Notes: generated by a model not told the origin, from the letters alone. 9,083 bases of DNA from DATAFF01 sp036257595 (GCA_036257595.1 DATAFF010000105.1:1-9083), one strand, 5' to 3'. Shown: positions 1 to 7,710, numbered from the stretch's first letter. Translations and numbers: made by a program.

Positions 1-172
1 GCTCATACTTCAGTCGATGGAGTTGCCGGCGCCCGCCGCAGCTCCGCCAGCACCCAGGCCCCTTCGCCGGGAGTGGTCTCAGAGCAACACATGACGTCCG
101 GCAGGACTGGGGAAATCCGGCATCGCCCATTCGAGGCAGCCTGATTTCCCTTTGGAAACAACGAGCATTTCG
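1..172. other. Left-edge region with no supportable gene
   Basis: I see no convincing gene here. A plus frame is open from base 3 to a TGA at 210-212, but it has no start, and its translation is rich in Arg, Pro, Ser and Trp with no recognisable motif. A minus frame of 85 codons over 3-260 is equally unconvincing and overlaps the start of the first membrane-protein gene. The stretch could hold the very end of an upstream gene plus intergenic DNA. The only structure I can point to is the hairpin at 110-150. Confidence 0.4.
110..150. terminator. Weak hairpin, possible terminator of an upstream gene
   Basis: GGGAAATC (110-117) is perfectly complementary to GATTTCCC (143-150), giving an 8-bp stem around a 25-base loop. 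A short T run (151-153) follows. It sits upstream of the putative promoter at 173-199, where a terminator of a preceding plus-strand gene would be expected. The long loop and short T run make it a weak candidate, and it could equally be chance. Confidence 0.25.
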
Positions 173-199
173 CTTGAAGATTGCGCAAGGCGTCCATAT
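173..199 (+). promoter_or_regulatory. Putative RpoH (heat-shock sigma) promoter
   Basis: CTTGAA at 173-178 matches the sigma-32 -35 element. The eight bases at 192-199 (GTCCATAT) match CCCCATNT at six positions, after a 13-base spacer. Counted the alphaproteobacterial way, CTTG is followed 17 bases later by CCATAT. Transcription would start about 206-208, some 27 bases before the first ATG. The downstream genes belong to a family described as stress-responsive, which fits. The match is by eye only and the first two bases of the -10 element deviate. Confidence 0.45.
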
Positions 200-234
200 C
201 CTCCCGCCATGAGGGGTGTGGGAGAGCGACCGCC

Positions 235-483
235 ATGGAGATGCGCAGCATTCTAATCATCCTGCTGGTCGGGCTGGTGGCCGGCTGGCTCGCCAGTTTC
301 GTGGTCGGCGGCGGCGGGATTTTCCGCTACATCATCTGGGGCGTGATCGGCTCGTTCGTCGGCAGCTTCCTGTTCCGCCAGTTCAATATCAATCTCGGCA
401 TCGGCAATGAGCTGGTCAGTGATATTCTGGTCGCGACCGTCGGCGCCATTGTCGTTGTCCTGCTGGCGCGGCTCATCGCCTGA
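235..483 (+). CDS. GlsB/YeaQ/YmgE-family small membrane protein (paralogue 1)
   Basis: This 82-residue, very hydrophobic protein belongs to the transglycosylase-associated (GlsB/YeaQ/YmgE) family of inner-membrane proteins. Family members respond to stress, but their biochemical role is not established. Three membrane segments can be seen at about residues 5-25, 29-47 and 60-80, with a Gly run (VVGGGG) after the first and Gly spacing typical of close helix packing. I chose ATG 235 because GGAG at 221-224 precedes it by 10 bases. The frame is open back to a TTG at 181, but that extension is hydrophilic and would overlap the putative promoter. This copy keeps the AGW of helix 1 but lacks the AGWIAEKV signature of the next two genes, so it is the most divergent of the three. 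It is first in the probable operon, 21 bases before the next gene. Confidence 0.85.
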   Translation: MEMRSILIILLVGLVAGWLASFVVGGGGIFRYIIWGVIGSFVGSFLFRQFNINLGIGNELVSDILVATVGAIVVVLLARLIA

Positions 484-504
484 TCACCCGTCCAGGAGGG
501 GCAA

Positions 505-801
505 ATGGAAGCGCAGCATCTCATGGATCTCGGTGGCGGGGTCGGCTTTTTCGGCACGCTGCTGATCGGCGCCCTGGCGGGGTGGATCGCCGAGAAGGTC
601 ACCCGGGGCGAGCACGGTCTGATCACCAACCTTATCATCGGCATTCTCGGCGCCTATATCGGGGGGTTCCTGGCCAATGCGCTGGGTCTCAGGCTTGGGG
701 AGGTGTTTCAAGGCTGGTTCTGGGGCAATCTGTTGGTGTCGGTGGTCGGTGCGGTGCTGCTGATTCTGGCGTATCGCTTGGTGGTGGGACGGCGGGCCTG
801 A
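505..801 (+). CDS. GlsB/YeaQ/YmgE-family small membrane protein (paralogue 2)
   Basis: This 98-residue membrane protein is the second tandem member of the family. It has the signature GALAGWIAEKV (residues 22-32), then a short charged loop (TRGEHG) and a Gly-rich helix (TNLIIGILGAYIGG, about 41-54). A final hydrophobic helix spans about 73-94 and the tail is basic (RLVVGRRA). The start is well set by AGGAGG at 494-499, five bases before the ATG. An in-frame ATG at 523 is less well placed. It is longer than the usual 80-85 residues because of an N-terminal extension of about 13 residues and a longer loop before the last helix. Residues 22-50 align closely with those of the next gene, pointing to tandem duplication. 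It likely inserts in the inner membrane; the exact role is unknown. Confidence 0.88.
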   Translation: MEAQHLMDLGGGVGFFGTLLIGALAGWIAEKVTRGEHGLITNLIIGILGAYIGGFLANALGLRLGEVFQGWFWGNLLVSVVGAVLLILAYRLVVGRRA

Positions 802-822
802 GGGCCGTGATCGGAGGTTGAA

Positions 823-1071
823 ATGGAAGGTGTGGGCTGGATCGGAGCGATCATCGTCGGCGGTCTTGCCGGCTGGATTGCTGAAAAGGTCATGAAGTCC
901 GACATGGGGCTTCTGACCAATATCATTCTCGGCATTGTCGGCGCGGTGGTGCTCAATGCCATTCTCATGGCGGTGCTGGGCTACACGCTGGCCGGCTGGA
1001 TCGGTCAGCTGGTCGTCGGCGCGATCGGCGCGTGCCTCCTCATCTTCATCTATCGCGCCTTGAGACGCTGA
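823..1071 (+). CDS. GlsB/YeaQ/YmgE-family small membrane protein (paralogue 3)
   Basis: This third tandem copy has 82 residues, the typical family length. The signature GGLAGWIAEKV (13-23) is followed by a short charged loop (MKSDMG), a Gly-containing helix (about 30-52) and a last hydrophobic helix (about 58-77) ending in a basic tail (YRALRR). GGAGG at 813-817 precedes the ATG by five bases. The gap from the previous gene is 21 bases, the same as the gap between paralogues 1 and 2, which supports duplication of a gene-plus-spacer unit. The stop codon at 1069-1071 abuts the ribosome-binding site of lipA, so co-transcription with lipoyl synthase is likely. Function is inferred from the family only. 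Confidence 0.88.
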   Translation: MEGVGWIGAIIVGGLAGWIAEKVMKSDMGLLTNIILGIVGAVVLNAILMAVLGYTLAGWIGQLVVGAIGACLLIFIYRALRR

Positions 1072-1089
1072 GGAAAGGGCTTCGGTTCG

Positions 1090-2034
1090 TTGGTTACGGT
1101 GCTTGACAGTACAAGGCCGCGACACCCGGAAAAGGTTGGCCGTCCGTCGACACCGTTGCTGCGCAAGCCGGACTGGATCAGGGTGAAGGCGCCGGGCTCG
1201 GCGGTGTTCAACGCCACCCGGGCGATCGTGCGCGAGAATGGCCTCGTCACCGTGTGTGAGGAGGCCAGTTGTCCCAATATCGGCGAGTGCTGGTCGCAGA
1301 AGCACGCGACCTTCATGATATTGGGCGACACCTGCACGCGCGCCTGCGCCTTCTGCAATGTCAGGACCGGCCTGCCGGGGCCGGTCGACCCCGACGAGCC
1401 GGCGCTGGTGGCCGATGCGGTGGCGCGGATGGGGCTGCGCCATTCGGTGATCACCTCGGTCGACCGGGACGATCTCGACGATGGCGGGGCGGGTCACTTC
1501 GCCGCCGTCATCGCCGCGATCCGGCGGCGCGCGCCGGAAACCACGATCGAGGTTCTCACCCCGGACTTCCTGAGGAAGCCTGGGGCGATGGAGATGGTGG
1601 TCGATGCCCGGCCCGACGTGTTCAACCACAATCTCGAAACGGTACCGGGCCTTTATCTGACGATTCGGCCGGGTGCCCGCTATTTTCATTCATTGCGGCT
1701 GCTGCAGAGCGTGAAGGAGCGCGATCCCTCGCTGTTCACCAAATCGGGGATCATGGTCGGGCTTGGGGAAACCCGCGAGCAGGTGCTCCAGGTCATGGAC
1801 GACATGCGCTCGGCCCAGGTCGATTTCATCACCATCGGGCAGTATCTCCAGCCGACCCGCAAACATGCCGCGATCGACCGGTTCGTCACGCCGGACGAGT
1901 TCAAGGCTTTCGAGACGATCGCCTATGCCAAGGGCTTCCTGATGGTGGCCTCGAGCCCGTTGACCCGCTCCTCGCACCATGCCGGGGAGGATTTCGCCCG
2001 GCTGCGCCAGGCTCGGCAAACCGCCGGCGGCTGA
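1090..2034 (+). CDS. lipA: Lipoyl synthase (radical SAM, two iron-sulfur clusters)
   Basis: LipA inserts two sulfur atoms into protein-bound octanoyl groups, making the lipoyl cofactor of pyruvate and 2-oxoglutarate dehydrogenases and the glycine cleavage system. Its 314 residues fit the family. The auxiliary-cluster cysteines are C56, C61 and C67 (CEEASCPNIGEC). The radical SAM motif CTRACAFC gives C82, C86 and C89. The C-terminal RSSHHAGE (from R293) carries the conserved serine that ligates the auxiliary cluster; most relatives have RSSYHA, so His replaces Tyr here. Other family features are VTSVDRDDLDDGG and the FNHNLETVP stretch. I chose the TTG at 1090 because AGGAAAGG (1071-1078) lies 11 bases upstream; the next in-frame candidate is GTG 1099. 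It follows three stress-family membrane genes and precedes the COQ10-like gene by 14 bases, a pairing common in alphaproteobacteria. Confidence 0.97.
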   Translation: MVTVLDSTRPRHPEKVGRPSTPLLRKPDWIRVKAPGSAVFNATRAIVRENGLVTVCEEASCPNIGECWSQKHATFMILGDTCTRACAFCNVRTGLPGPVDPDEPALVADAVARMGLRHSVITSVDRDDLDDGGAGHFAAVIAAIRRRAPETTIEVLTPDFLRKPGAMEMVVDARPDVFNHNLETVPGLYLTIRPGARYFHSLRLLQSVKERDPSLFTKSGIMVGLGETREQVLQVMDDMRSAQVDFITIGQYLQPTRKHAAIDRFVTPDEFKAFETIAYAKGFLMVASSPLTRSSHHAGEDFARLRQARQTAGG

Positions 2035-2048
2035 GCAGAGCATGCCCC

Positions 2049-2528
2049 ATGCCGCAATTCCGGACGGGCCGCGTCCTTCCCCATAATCCGGCCGATCTCT
2101 ATGCCATAGCGGCGGATGTGCAGTTCTATCCGACCTTCGTGCCGCTATGCCGGTCGGTCCGGATCTGGAACGTCAGCACCAGCGAGGATGGCAGCAGCGT
2201 GTTCACGGCGCGGATCGACATCGCCTATTCCAAGCTCGCGATCACCGAAAGCTTCGAGAGCGAGGTGACCTGCGATCCCACTCAGCTGACGGTCAAGTCC
2301 TATTCGCTGAAGCCGCCTTTCCGCTATCTCGACAGCAGCTGGCGCTTCCTGCCGCAGCGGGGCGGCGGCACCAAGGTAATGATCGCGATCGATTACGAGC
2401 TCAAGAGCCGCCTGCTGCAGATCCTGATGAATGCGAGCTTCGATCTGGTGATGAGCCGGGTCATTGCGGCATTCGAGGCGCGGGCGGGGGAGTTGTATGG
2501 GAAGCAGCGAATAGCGAATAGCGAATAG
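2049..2528 (+). CDS. COQ10/RatA-type START-domain protein
   Basis: This 159-residue protein belongs to the polyketide cyclase/START-like family that includes mitochondrial COQ10 and bacterial RatA. COQ10 proteins bind ubiquinone and support respiration. RatA in E. coli was reported to block ribosome subunit joining, so databases often label members as toxins. The N-terminal pattern FRTGRVLPHNPADLYAIAAD followed by FYPTFVPLC and the DYELKSRLLQ segment near the end are typical. For an alphaproteobacterial gene next to lipA, the quinone-binding role is the better guess. The start at ATG 2049 gives the usual N-terminus; an ATG at 2042 is in another frame. No strong Shine-Dalgarno is seen, only a GAGCAGAG stretch. 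The last six codons and the TAG stop lie in the AGCGAAT repeat, so the tail RIANSE is repeat-encoded rather than family sequence. Confidence 0.9.
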   Translation: MPQFRTGRVLPHNPADLYAIAADVQFYPTFVPLCRSVRIWNVSTSEDGSSVFTARIDIAYSKLAITESFESEVTCDPTQLTVKSYSLKPPFRYLDSSWRFLPQRGGGTKVMIAIDYELKSRLLQILMNASFDLVMSRVIAAFEARAGELYGKQRIANSE

Positions 2529-2612
2529 CGAATAGCGAATAGCGAATAGAAATGGGCCATAGCGGCGTGGCCCAGCGCAATCCCACTATTCGCTATTCGC
2601 TATTCGCTATTC
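2506..2612. repeat. Heptamer (AGCGAAT) inverted tandem repeat
   Basis: Six perfect copies of AGCGAAT run from 2506 to 2547, followed by AG. On the other side, three perfect copies of the reverse complement ATTCGCT (2588-2608) are flanked by CT and ATTC. The two arms, 2523-2549 and 2586-2612, are perfectly complementary over 27 bp. The 36-base loop holds a second hairpin: TGGGCCA (2553-2559) pairs with TGGCCCA (2568-2574) around eight bases that include ATAGCG, perhaps a decayed repeat unit. The element overlaps the 3' ends of both convergent genes and supplies both TAG stops (2526-2528 plus strand; 2593-2595 minus strand). It has no transposase and no visible target duplication. Confidence 0.93.
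2523..2612. terminator. Possible bidirectional terminator formed by the heptamer hairpin
   Basis: The 27-bp perfect stem sits exactly between two convergent transcription units, and either strand's RNA would fold. No T run follows on either side: the plus strand reads TTCCCCC and the minus strand is GC-rich. It is therefore not a classic intrinsic terminator. It could still limit convergent read-through or protect 3' ends from exonucleases, as other intergenic palindromes do. This role is inferred from position and structure. Confidence 0.45.
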
Positions 2613-3291
2613 TTCCCCCACCCTTCAACAGCCCCATCGCCGCGAAGCGAGCCTTCGAGATGCAAGCGCCGAAGCGCCTGCCGGGCTGTGCCACCCGCCG
2701 GAAGCAGTCCCGCTTCTTCTTGACCGGGCCTGCTGTACCGTCGGCGTCGGCGGTGAACGCGGCATCGGTGATGACCGGCACCGGAACGCCGAAGGTGGCG
2801 GGCGGCAGGGGACCGTCGATCGGGAAGCCGAGGGTCGCGAGATGCGCCCTGATCCGGCGGCAATATTCGACCGAGAGGTAGGAGAAGCGGGTCTCGCCAT
2901 GGCCGGCGCGGTACTTCATGACGGTGGTGCAGAGGTCGCCGCCGGCCAGCCTCCAGGCCTGCGACAGATAGGCGACGCCGAGCCTGATATTGGTGGTCGG
3001 CTCGCGGAGCTCGTCCATGGTGCCGCGGAAGCCGAGCATGGCGGCGGTCCCGGGCAGGATCTGCATGAGGCCGACCTCGCCGGCGAGGCCCGATGCCATG
3101 GGATTGTAACCGCTCTCGACCCGCATGACGGCATCGACGATCTGCCGCGGCACGCCGGCCCGCCGCGCTTCGCTCTCGGCGATCAGTCGGTAGGCGGCGA
3201 TCTCGTTCAGCCCGGCGGCATGGGCGGCGAGCGGGGTCAAGGCTCCGATTGCCGAGAGCCCAGCCAGCGCCAGGAGAACCGATCCTTTCAT
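2593..3291 (-). CDS. Secreted lytic transglycosylase (SLT-type, lysozyme-like fold)
   Basis: This is a 232-residue exported muramidase-like enzyme that cleaves the MurNAc-GlcNAc bond of peptidoglycan, leaving 1,6-anhydro ends. It starts with a signal peptide (basic MK, hydrophobic core to about residue 21) with a likely cut after AHA (23-25). The catalytic domain follows: the ESGYNP motif with catalytic Glu59, GLMQ at 74-77, NIRLGVAYL at 101-109 and YRAGHG at 128-132. The last corresponds to the AYNAGPG motif of relatives and is divergent. Residues beyond about 155 are a Pro-rich, basic tail without a recognised domain. C121/C144 and C196/C210 could form periplasmic disulfides. The start at 3291 overlaps the pncC stop by four bases (ATGA), so translation is probably coupled. 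The last residues (RIANSE) and the stop are encoded by the heptamer repeat. Confidence 0.9.
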   Translation of the reverse strand: MKGSVLLALAGLSAIGALTPLAAHAAGLNEIAAYRLIAESEARRAGVPRQIVDAVMRVESGYNPMASGLAGEVGLMQILPGTAAMLGFRGTMDELREPTTNIRLGVAYLSQAWRLAGGDLCTTVMKYRAGHGETRFSYLSVEYCRRIRAHLATLGFPIDGPLPPATFGVPVPVITDAAFTADADGTAGPVKKKRDCFRRVAQPGRRFGACISKARFAAMGLLKGGGRIANSE

Positions 3292-3800
3292 GCGACGAGC
3301 TCGCCCGAGTCGATCTGCGCAATCACCATGACCAGCGCCGTTCTGACGGCAAGCAGGCGGATGCGATCGCGCCCCTGCTCGCCAAACAGCATGCGGCGAT
3401 GCAATGTAGCATGATCGCGGCGTGCTGCAGCGATGTGAACGAGGCCCACCGGCTTTTCTTGGGTGCCGCCATCCGGGCCGGCGATCCCGGTGATGCCGAC
3501 CGCGATGTCGGCGGGCGAGCGTTCGAGCGCGCCTTCGGCCATGGCGCGGGCAACTGTCTCGCTCACCGCGCCGTCGCGGCGGATCAGCGCCTCGGGCACG
3601 CCGACCATGTCGGTCTTGGCGGCGTTGGAATAGGTCACGTAGCCGCGCTCGACCACCGCCGAGGAACCGGGAACGGCGGTCAGCGCCGCCGCGAGCAGGC
3701 CGCCGGTGCAGCTTTCGACGGTCGCCAGCATGAGCCCGCCGTCGCGACAGCGGTCGAGGACGTCCTTGACCTCGCGGATGAGCTTTCGATCGAATTCCAT
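3288..3800 (-). CDS. pncC: CinA C-terminal-domain protein, nicotinamide-nucleotide amidohydrolase
   Basis: This 170-residue stand-alone CinA C-terminal domain lacks the N-terminal MoaB/MogA-like domain of full-length CinA. Enzymes of this type (PncC) deamidate nicotinamide mononucleotide to nicotinate mononucleotide, recycling the product of NAD-dependent DNA ligase. Hallmarks are ATVESCTGGLLAAALT (26-41) with the presumed nucleophile Ser30, the GYVTYSNAAKTDMVGV block (53-68), AVSETVARAMAEGA (78-91) and the glycine-rich GITGIAGPDGGT (102-113) with KPVGLVHIA. The start at 3800 follows GGGAG, which lies inside the end of ispDF; the gap to the ispDF stop is three bases. The 3' end overlaps the lytic transglycosylase start by four bases. 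It is often annotated only as a CinA-family protein or competence-damage protein, but no competence role is implied here. Confidence 0.94.
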   Translation of the reverse strand: MEFDRKLIREVKDVLDRCRDGGLMLATVESCTGGLLAAALTAVPGSSAVVERGYVTYSNAAKTDMVGVPEALIRRDGAVSETVARAMAEGALERSPADIAVGITGIAGPDGGTQEKPVGLVHIAAARRDHATLHRRMLFGEQGRDRIRLLAVRTALVMVIAQIDSGELVA

Positions 3801-3803
3801 GCT

Positions 3804-4979
3804 CTACTCCCAAGGGAGCCTGACGGTGGCGGTGGCCATGGCGACCAGGCCCTCGCGGCGTCCGGTGAATCCCAGCCTTTCGCTGGTGGTGGCCTTAATT
3901 CCAATCCGGTCTCCCTTGATCCCGAGGATCGCCGAAAGTCTCTCCCGCATGGCGGCGACGTGCGGTGCGATCTTCGGTGCCTCGGCGACGATGGTGATGT
4001 CGACATTGGCCAGCCGGCCGCCGCGCGCCGCCAGCAACTGCACGGCATGGCGCAGAAACACCGCCGAGTCGGCGCCCCGCCATTGCGGATCGGAGGGCGG
4101 GAAGTGGATGCCGATATCGCCTTCGCCGATGGCGCCGAGAATGGCATCGGTCACGGCATGGAGCGGCGCATCGGCATCGGAATGACCGGAGAGGCGGAAC
4201 TCGTGGGGAATGCGGACGCCGCACAGCATGACGGCGTCGCCCGGCTCGAAGCCATGGACGTCGAAGCCCTGGCCGACCCGGATATCGCCGGTCGCCAGCA
4301 TGGTCTCGGCGCTCAGGCGCCACTCGGCGTCGCTCAGATCGGCGGCGGTGGTGAGCTTGCGGTTGTCGGGCGCGCCGGCCACGACGACAACGGTCAGGCC
4401 GGCCCATTCGGCGATGGATGAATCATCGGTCATGTCGGTGACTCCAACCTCGGCGGCACGGCGGTGAGCAGCGCGTATGAGGTCGTAGCGAAATCCCTGC
4501 GGCGTTTGCACCGCCATCAACCCGACGCGGTTAATGGTTGAGCGGACAAGGTGCTCCTCGACGCGCTTCAGAGTGTCGGCAACGGGCAGCCCGGGAATCG
4601 CCGCCGGATGGCTGTCGAGCGCCGAAATCACCCGTGAAATCAATTCGTTGCTGACGAGGGGTCGGGCCGCGTCATGAATCAGCACGCGCTCCGGCGGATT
4701 CGCCGCCAGGGCCTCGAGACCGTTGCGCGCGGAGGCCTGCCGGGTGGTCCCGCCCAGCACCGGCGGCGGCAGGTCGAGACCGTCCAGCGCCTGGCGGCAA
4801 AGCGGCTCGTGACCTTCGCCGATCACCAGCTGGATGCGATCGACGGCAGGATGGCGGGCGAAGGCGAGGGTGGTCATCCGGAGCACAGGCTGCCCACCAA
4901 GATTATGATATTGCTTGGGAATCTCACCGCCCACGCGGCTGCCGGAGCCAGCGGCGACGATTATGGCGGCAGTTGTCAT
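3804..4979 (-). CDS. ispDF: Bifunctional IspD-IspF enzyme of the MEP isoprenoid pathway
   Basis: This 391-residue fusion catalyses two non-consecutive steps of the MEP pathway. Residues 1 to about 225 are IspD (MEP cytidylyltransferase): the nucleotide-binding AAGSGSRVG (9-17), PKQY with Lys22, HDAARP (102-107), GLPVADTLKRV (130-140) and VQTPQGFR (157-164). Residues about 232-391 are IspF (MECDP synthase, zinc-dependent): GFDVH (238-242) with metal ligands Asp240 and His242, SGHSDADAPLHAVTDAILGA (264-283) with His274, and DIGIHFPP (288-295). IspDF fusions are typical of alpha- and epsilonproteobacteria. The frame is open back to 5042, but I prefer ATG 4979: it gives the family N-terminus MTTAAIIVAAG and has GAGGAG nine bases upstream. 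The longer version would translate part of the AGGCAGT hairpin. It heads the minus-strand operon ispDF-pncC-lytic transglycosylase. Confidence 0.96.
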   Translation of the reverse strand: MTTAAIIVAAGSGSRVGGEIPKQYHNLGGQPVLRMTTLAFARHPAVDRIQLVIGEGHEPLCRQALDGLDLPPPVLGGTTRQASARNGLEALAANPPERVLIHDAARPLVSNELISRVISALDSHPAAIPGLPVADTLKRVEEHLVRSTINRVGLMAVQTPQGFRYDLIRAAHRRAAEVGVTDMTDDSSIAEWAGLTVVVVAGAPDNRKLTTAADLSDAEWRLSAETMLATGDIRVGQGFDVHGFEPGDAVMLCGVRIPHEFRLSGHSDADAPLHAVTDAILGAIGEGDIGIHFPPSDPQWRGADSAVFLRHAVQLLAARGGRLANVDITIVAEAPKIAPHVAAMRERLSAILGIKGDRIGIKATTSERLGFTGRREGLVAMATATVRLPWE

Positions 4980-4988
4980 TCGGTGGTG

Positions 4989-4994
4989 CTCCTC
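4989..4994 (-). promoter_or_regulatory. Ribosome-binding site fixing the ispDF start
   Basis: On the minus strand this reads GAGGAG, nine bases before the ATG at 4979. It decides between the family-like start and an upstream in-frame ATG at 5042, which would add 21 residues encoded partly by the heptamer repeat and has no comparable site. Confidence 0.75.
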
Positions 4995-5004
4995 AAGCCA
5001 GATA

Positions 5005-5068
5005 AGGCAGTCGGCATTAGGCAATAGGCAGTTGTAGAGCACAAATCACTGCCTACTGCCTATCTGAC
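5005..5068. repeat. Second heptamer inverted repeat (AGGCAGT type)
   Basis: The left arm is four heptamers: AGGCAGT (5005-5011), CGGCATT (5012-5018), AGGCAAT (5019-5025) and AGGCAGT (5026-5032). After a 15-base loop, the right arm is two copies of ACTGCCT (5048-5061) and a degenerate ATCTGAC (5062-5068). The inner 15 bases of each arm pair with one mismatch. It lies in the divergent gap between ispDF and ntrB, 26 bases upstream of the ispDF start codon, so it may be part of the ispDF 5' leader. The unit differs in sequence from the AGCGAAT element at 2506-2612 but has the same period, the same arm orientation and the same TAG at unit junctions. Confidence 0.85.
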
Positions 5069-5173
5069 TACCGCCTCTTCGCTAATCGCGTCCATTTGAC
5101 GAGTTGTTAGCCGGTCGGGGCCGCGCTACGGTCGTTGCCGAAAAACTAATCATGATCGGGTGCTGCACAATTT
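5069..5173 (+). other. Leader region of ntrB, no clear promoter
   Basis: TTGACG at 5096-5101 resembles a sigma-70 -35 element, but no good -10 box follows at 16-18 bases; GCTACG at 5125-5130 is too far away. A TGA at 5153 closes the ntrB frame upstream. No -24/-12 sigma-54 element is seen. A degenerate stretch around 5078-5091 (TTCGCTAATCGCG) faintly recalls the ATTCGCT unit of the first repeat. No gene is supported here, and no remnant of dusB is recognisable. Confidence 0.4.
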
Positions 5174-6255
5174 ATGGGCATTACCGCCGCCAATCTGATC
5201 GAGGCGTTGCCCTGTCCGGTGATCGTGGTCGATGCCGGGCAGGCGATCATCTATGCCAATGGCGCGGCCGAATATTTCTTCGCCGCCAGCCAGAGCGTGC
5301 TCAAGCGACTGCGCCTCATGGATGTCGTGCCGTTCTCGAGCCCGCTGATGGGACTGCTCGCCCAGGTGCGGCAGGAGAACGCCCGGATCAACGAATATGC
5401 GGTGCATGTCGGCACCCCGCGCACCGGCGGCGAGCGGGTCGTCGATGTCCAGGCGGTGCCGGTGCCCGACGAACCGGGCACTATTCTCATGGTGTTGCTC
5501 GAGCGCGCCGCTGCCGAGCGGCTGGACCGGCAGCTCACCCACCGCAAATCGGCCCGCTCGGTGTCCGGCCTCGCCTCGATGCTGGCGCATGAGATCAAGA
5601 ATCCGCTGTCCGGCATACGGGGCGCGGCACAGCTGATCGAGCCGGCGCTCCCGGCGGAGGATCGCGAGTTCACCCGGCTGATCTGTGCCGAAACCGACCG
5701 CATCCGCGATCTTCTCGACCAGATGGAAGTGTTCTCCGACGATCGCCCGCCGCAGCTCGGGCCGGTCAATCTCCATGCGGTGCTCGACCATGTCGAGCAG
5801 CTGGCGCGGGCGGGTTTCGCGCGCAGCGTGGCCATCCGCCAGGAATATGACCCGTCCTTGCCCTTCGCCCAGGGCAATCGCGATCAGCTGGTGCAGGTGT
5901 TCCTCAATCTCGCGAAGAATGCCGCCGAAGCGATCGAGGAGGGCGCGAGCCAGGGCGAGATCGTGTTCCAGACGGCGTTCCGGCCGGGCATCCGGATGGG
6001 GGTGCCGGGATCGCCGGAGCGCATCTCGCTGCCGCTCGAGGTCTGCGTCCATGACACCGGCGCCGGCATTCATGACGACATCCTGCCGCATCTGTTCGAT
6101 CCCTTCGTCACCTCGAAATCCAACGGCAAGGGGCTCGGCCTGGCGCTGGTCGCCAAGATCATCCGCGACCATGGCGGCATGATCGACTGCCGCTCGGGGG
6201 GCCGCCGGACGACCTTCCGCGTCCTTCTTCCGATGGCCGGACGCCAGGCCGAGCC

Positions 6256-6259
<4 letters not shown>
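5174..6259 (+). CDS. ntrB: Nitrogen regulation sensor histidine kinase NtrB
   Basis: NtrB (GlnL/NRII) is a soluble kinase/phosphatase that controls NtrC in response to nitrogen status through the PII protein. It has 361 residues and no membrane segments. A PAS-like domain occupies about residues 5-115. The dimerisation/phosphoacceptor domain contains the H box LAHEIKNPLSGIRGAAQLIE with His139. The ATPase domain shows the N box (LNLAKNAAEAI, Asn245/Asn249), G1 box DTGAGI (294-299), F box FDPF (308-311) and G2 box GKGLGLAL (318-325). The start at 5174 is forced: the frame is closed by TGA at 5153 and no other start codon lies between. Its Shine-Dalgarno is poor. The stop overlaps the ntrC start (ATGA), showing tight coupling. 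In many relatives dusB precedes it; here the neighbour is divergent ispDF. Confidence 0.95.

Positions 6260-7710
<1,451 letters not shown>

Noticed and set aside
152..178. EcfG general-stress promoter (GGAAC-N17-CGTT)
   Set aside because: GGAAA is present at 154-158, but no CGTT occurs at the required distance.
484..1689. Minus-strand open frame of 401 codons
   Set aside because: It runs opposite three well-supported membrane-protein genes and lipA. Its His/Arg/Asp/Gly-rich translation is typical of antisense shadows in GC-rich DNA.
1269..2048. Upstream in-frame extension of the COQ10-like gene
   Set aside because: The frame is open back through lipA, but the extra sequence is lipA read out of frame. 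The family N-terminus begins at the ATG at 2049.
2506..2612. CRISPR array or insertion sequence
   Set aside because: The units are seven bases, directly abutting and without spacers, and no transposase or target duplication is visible.
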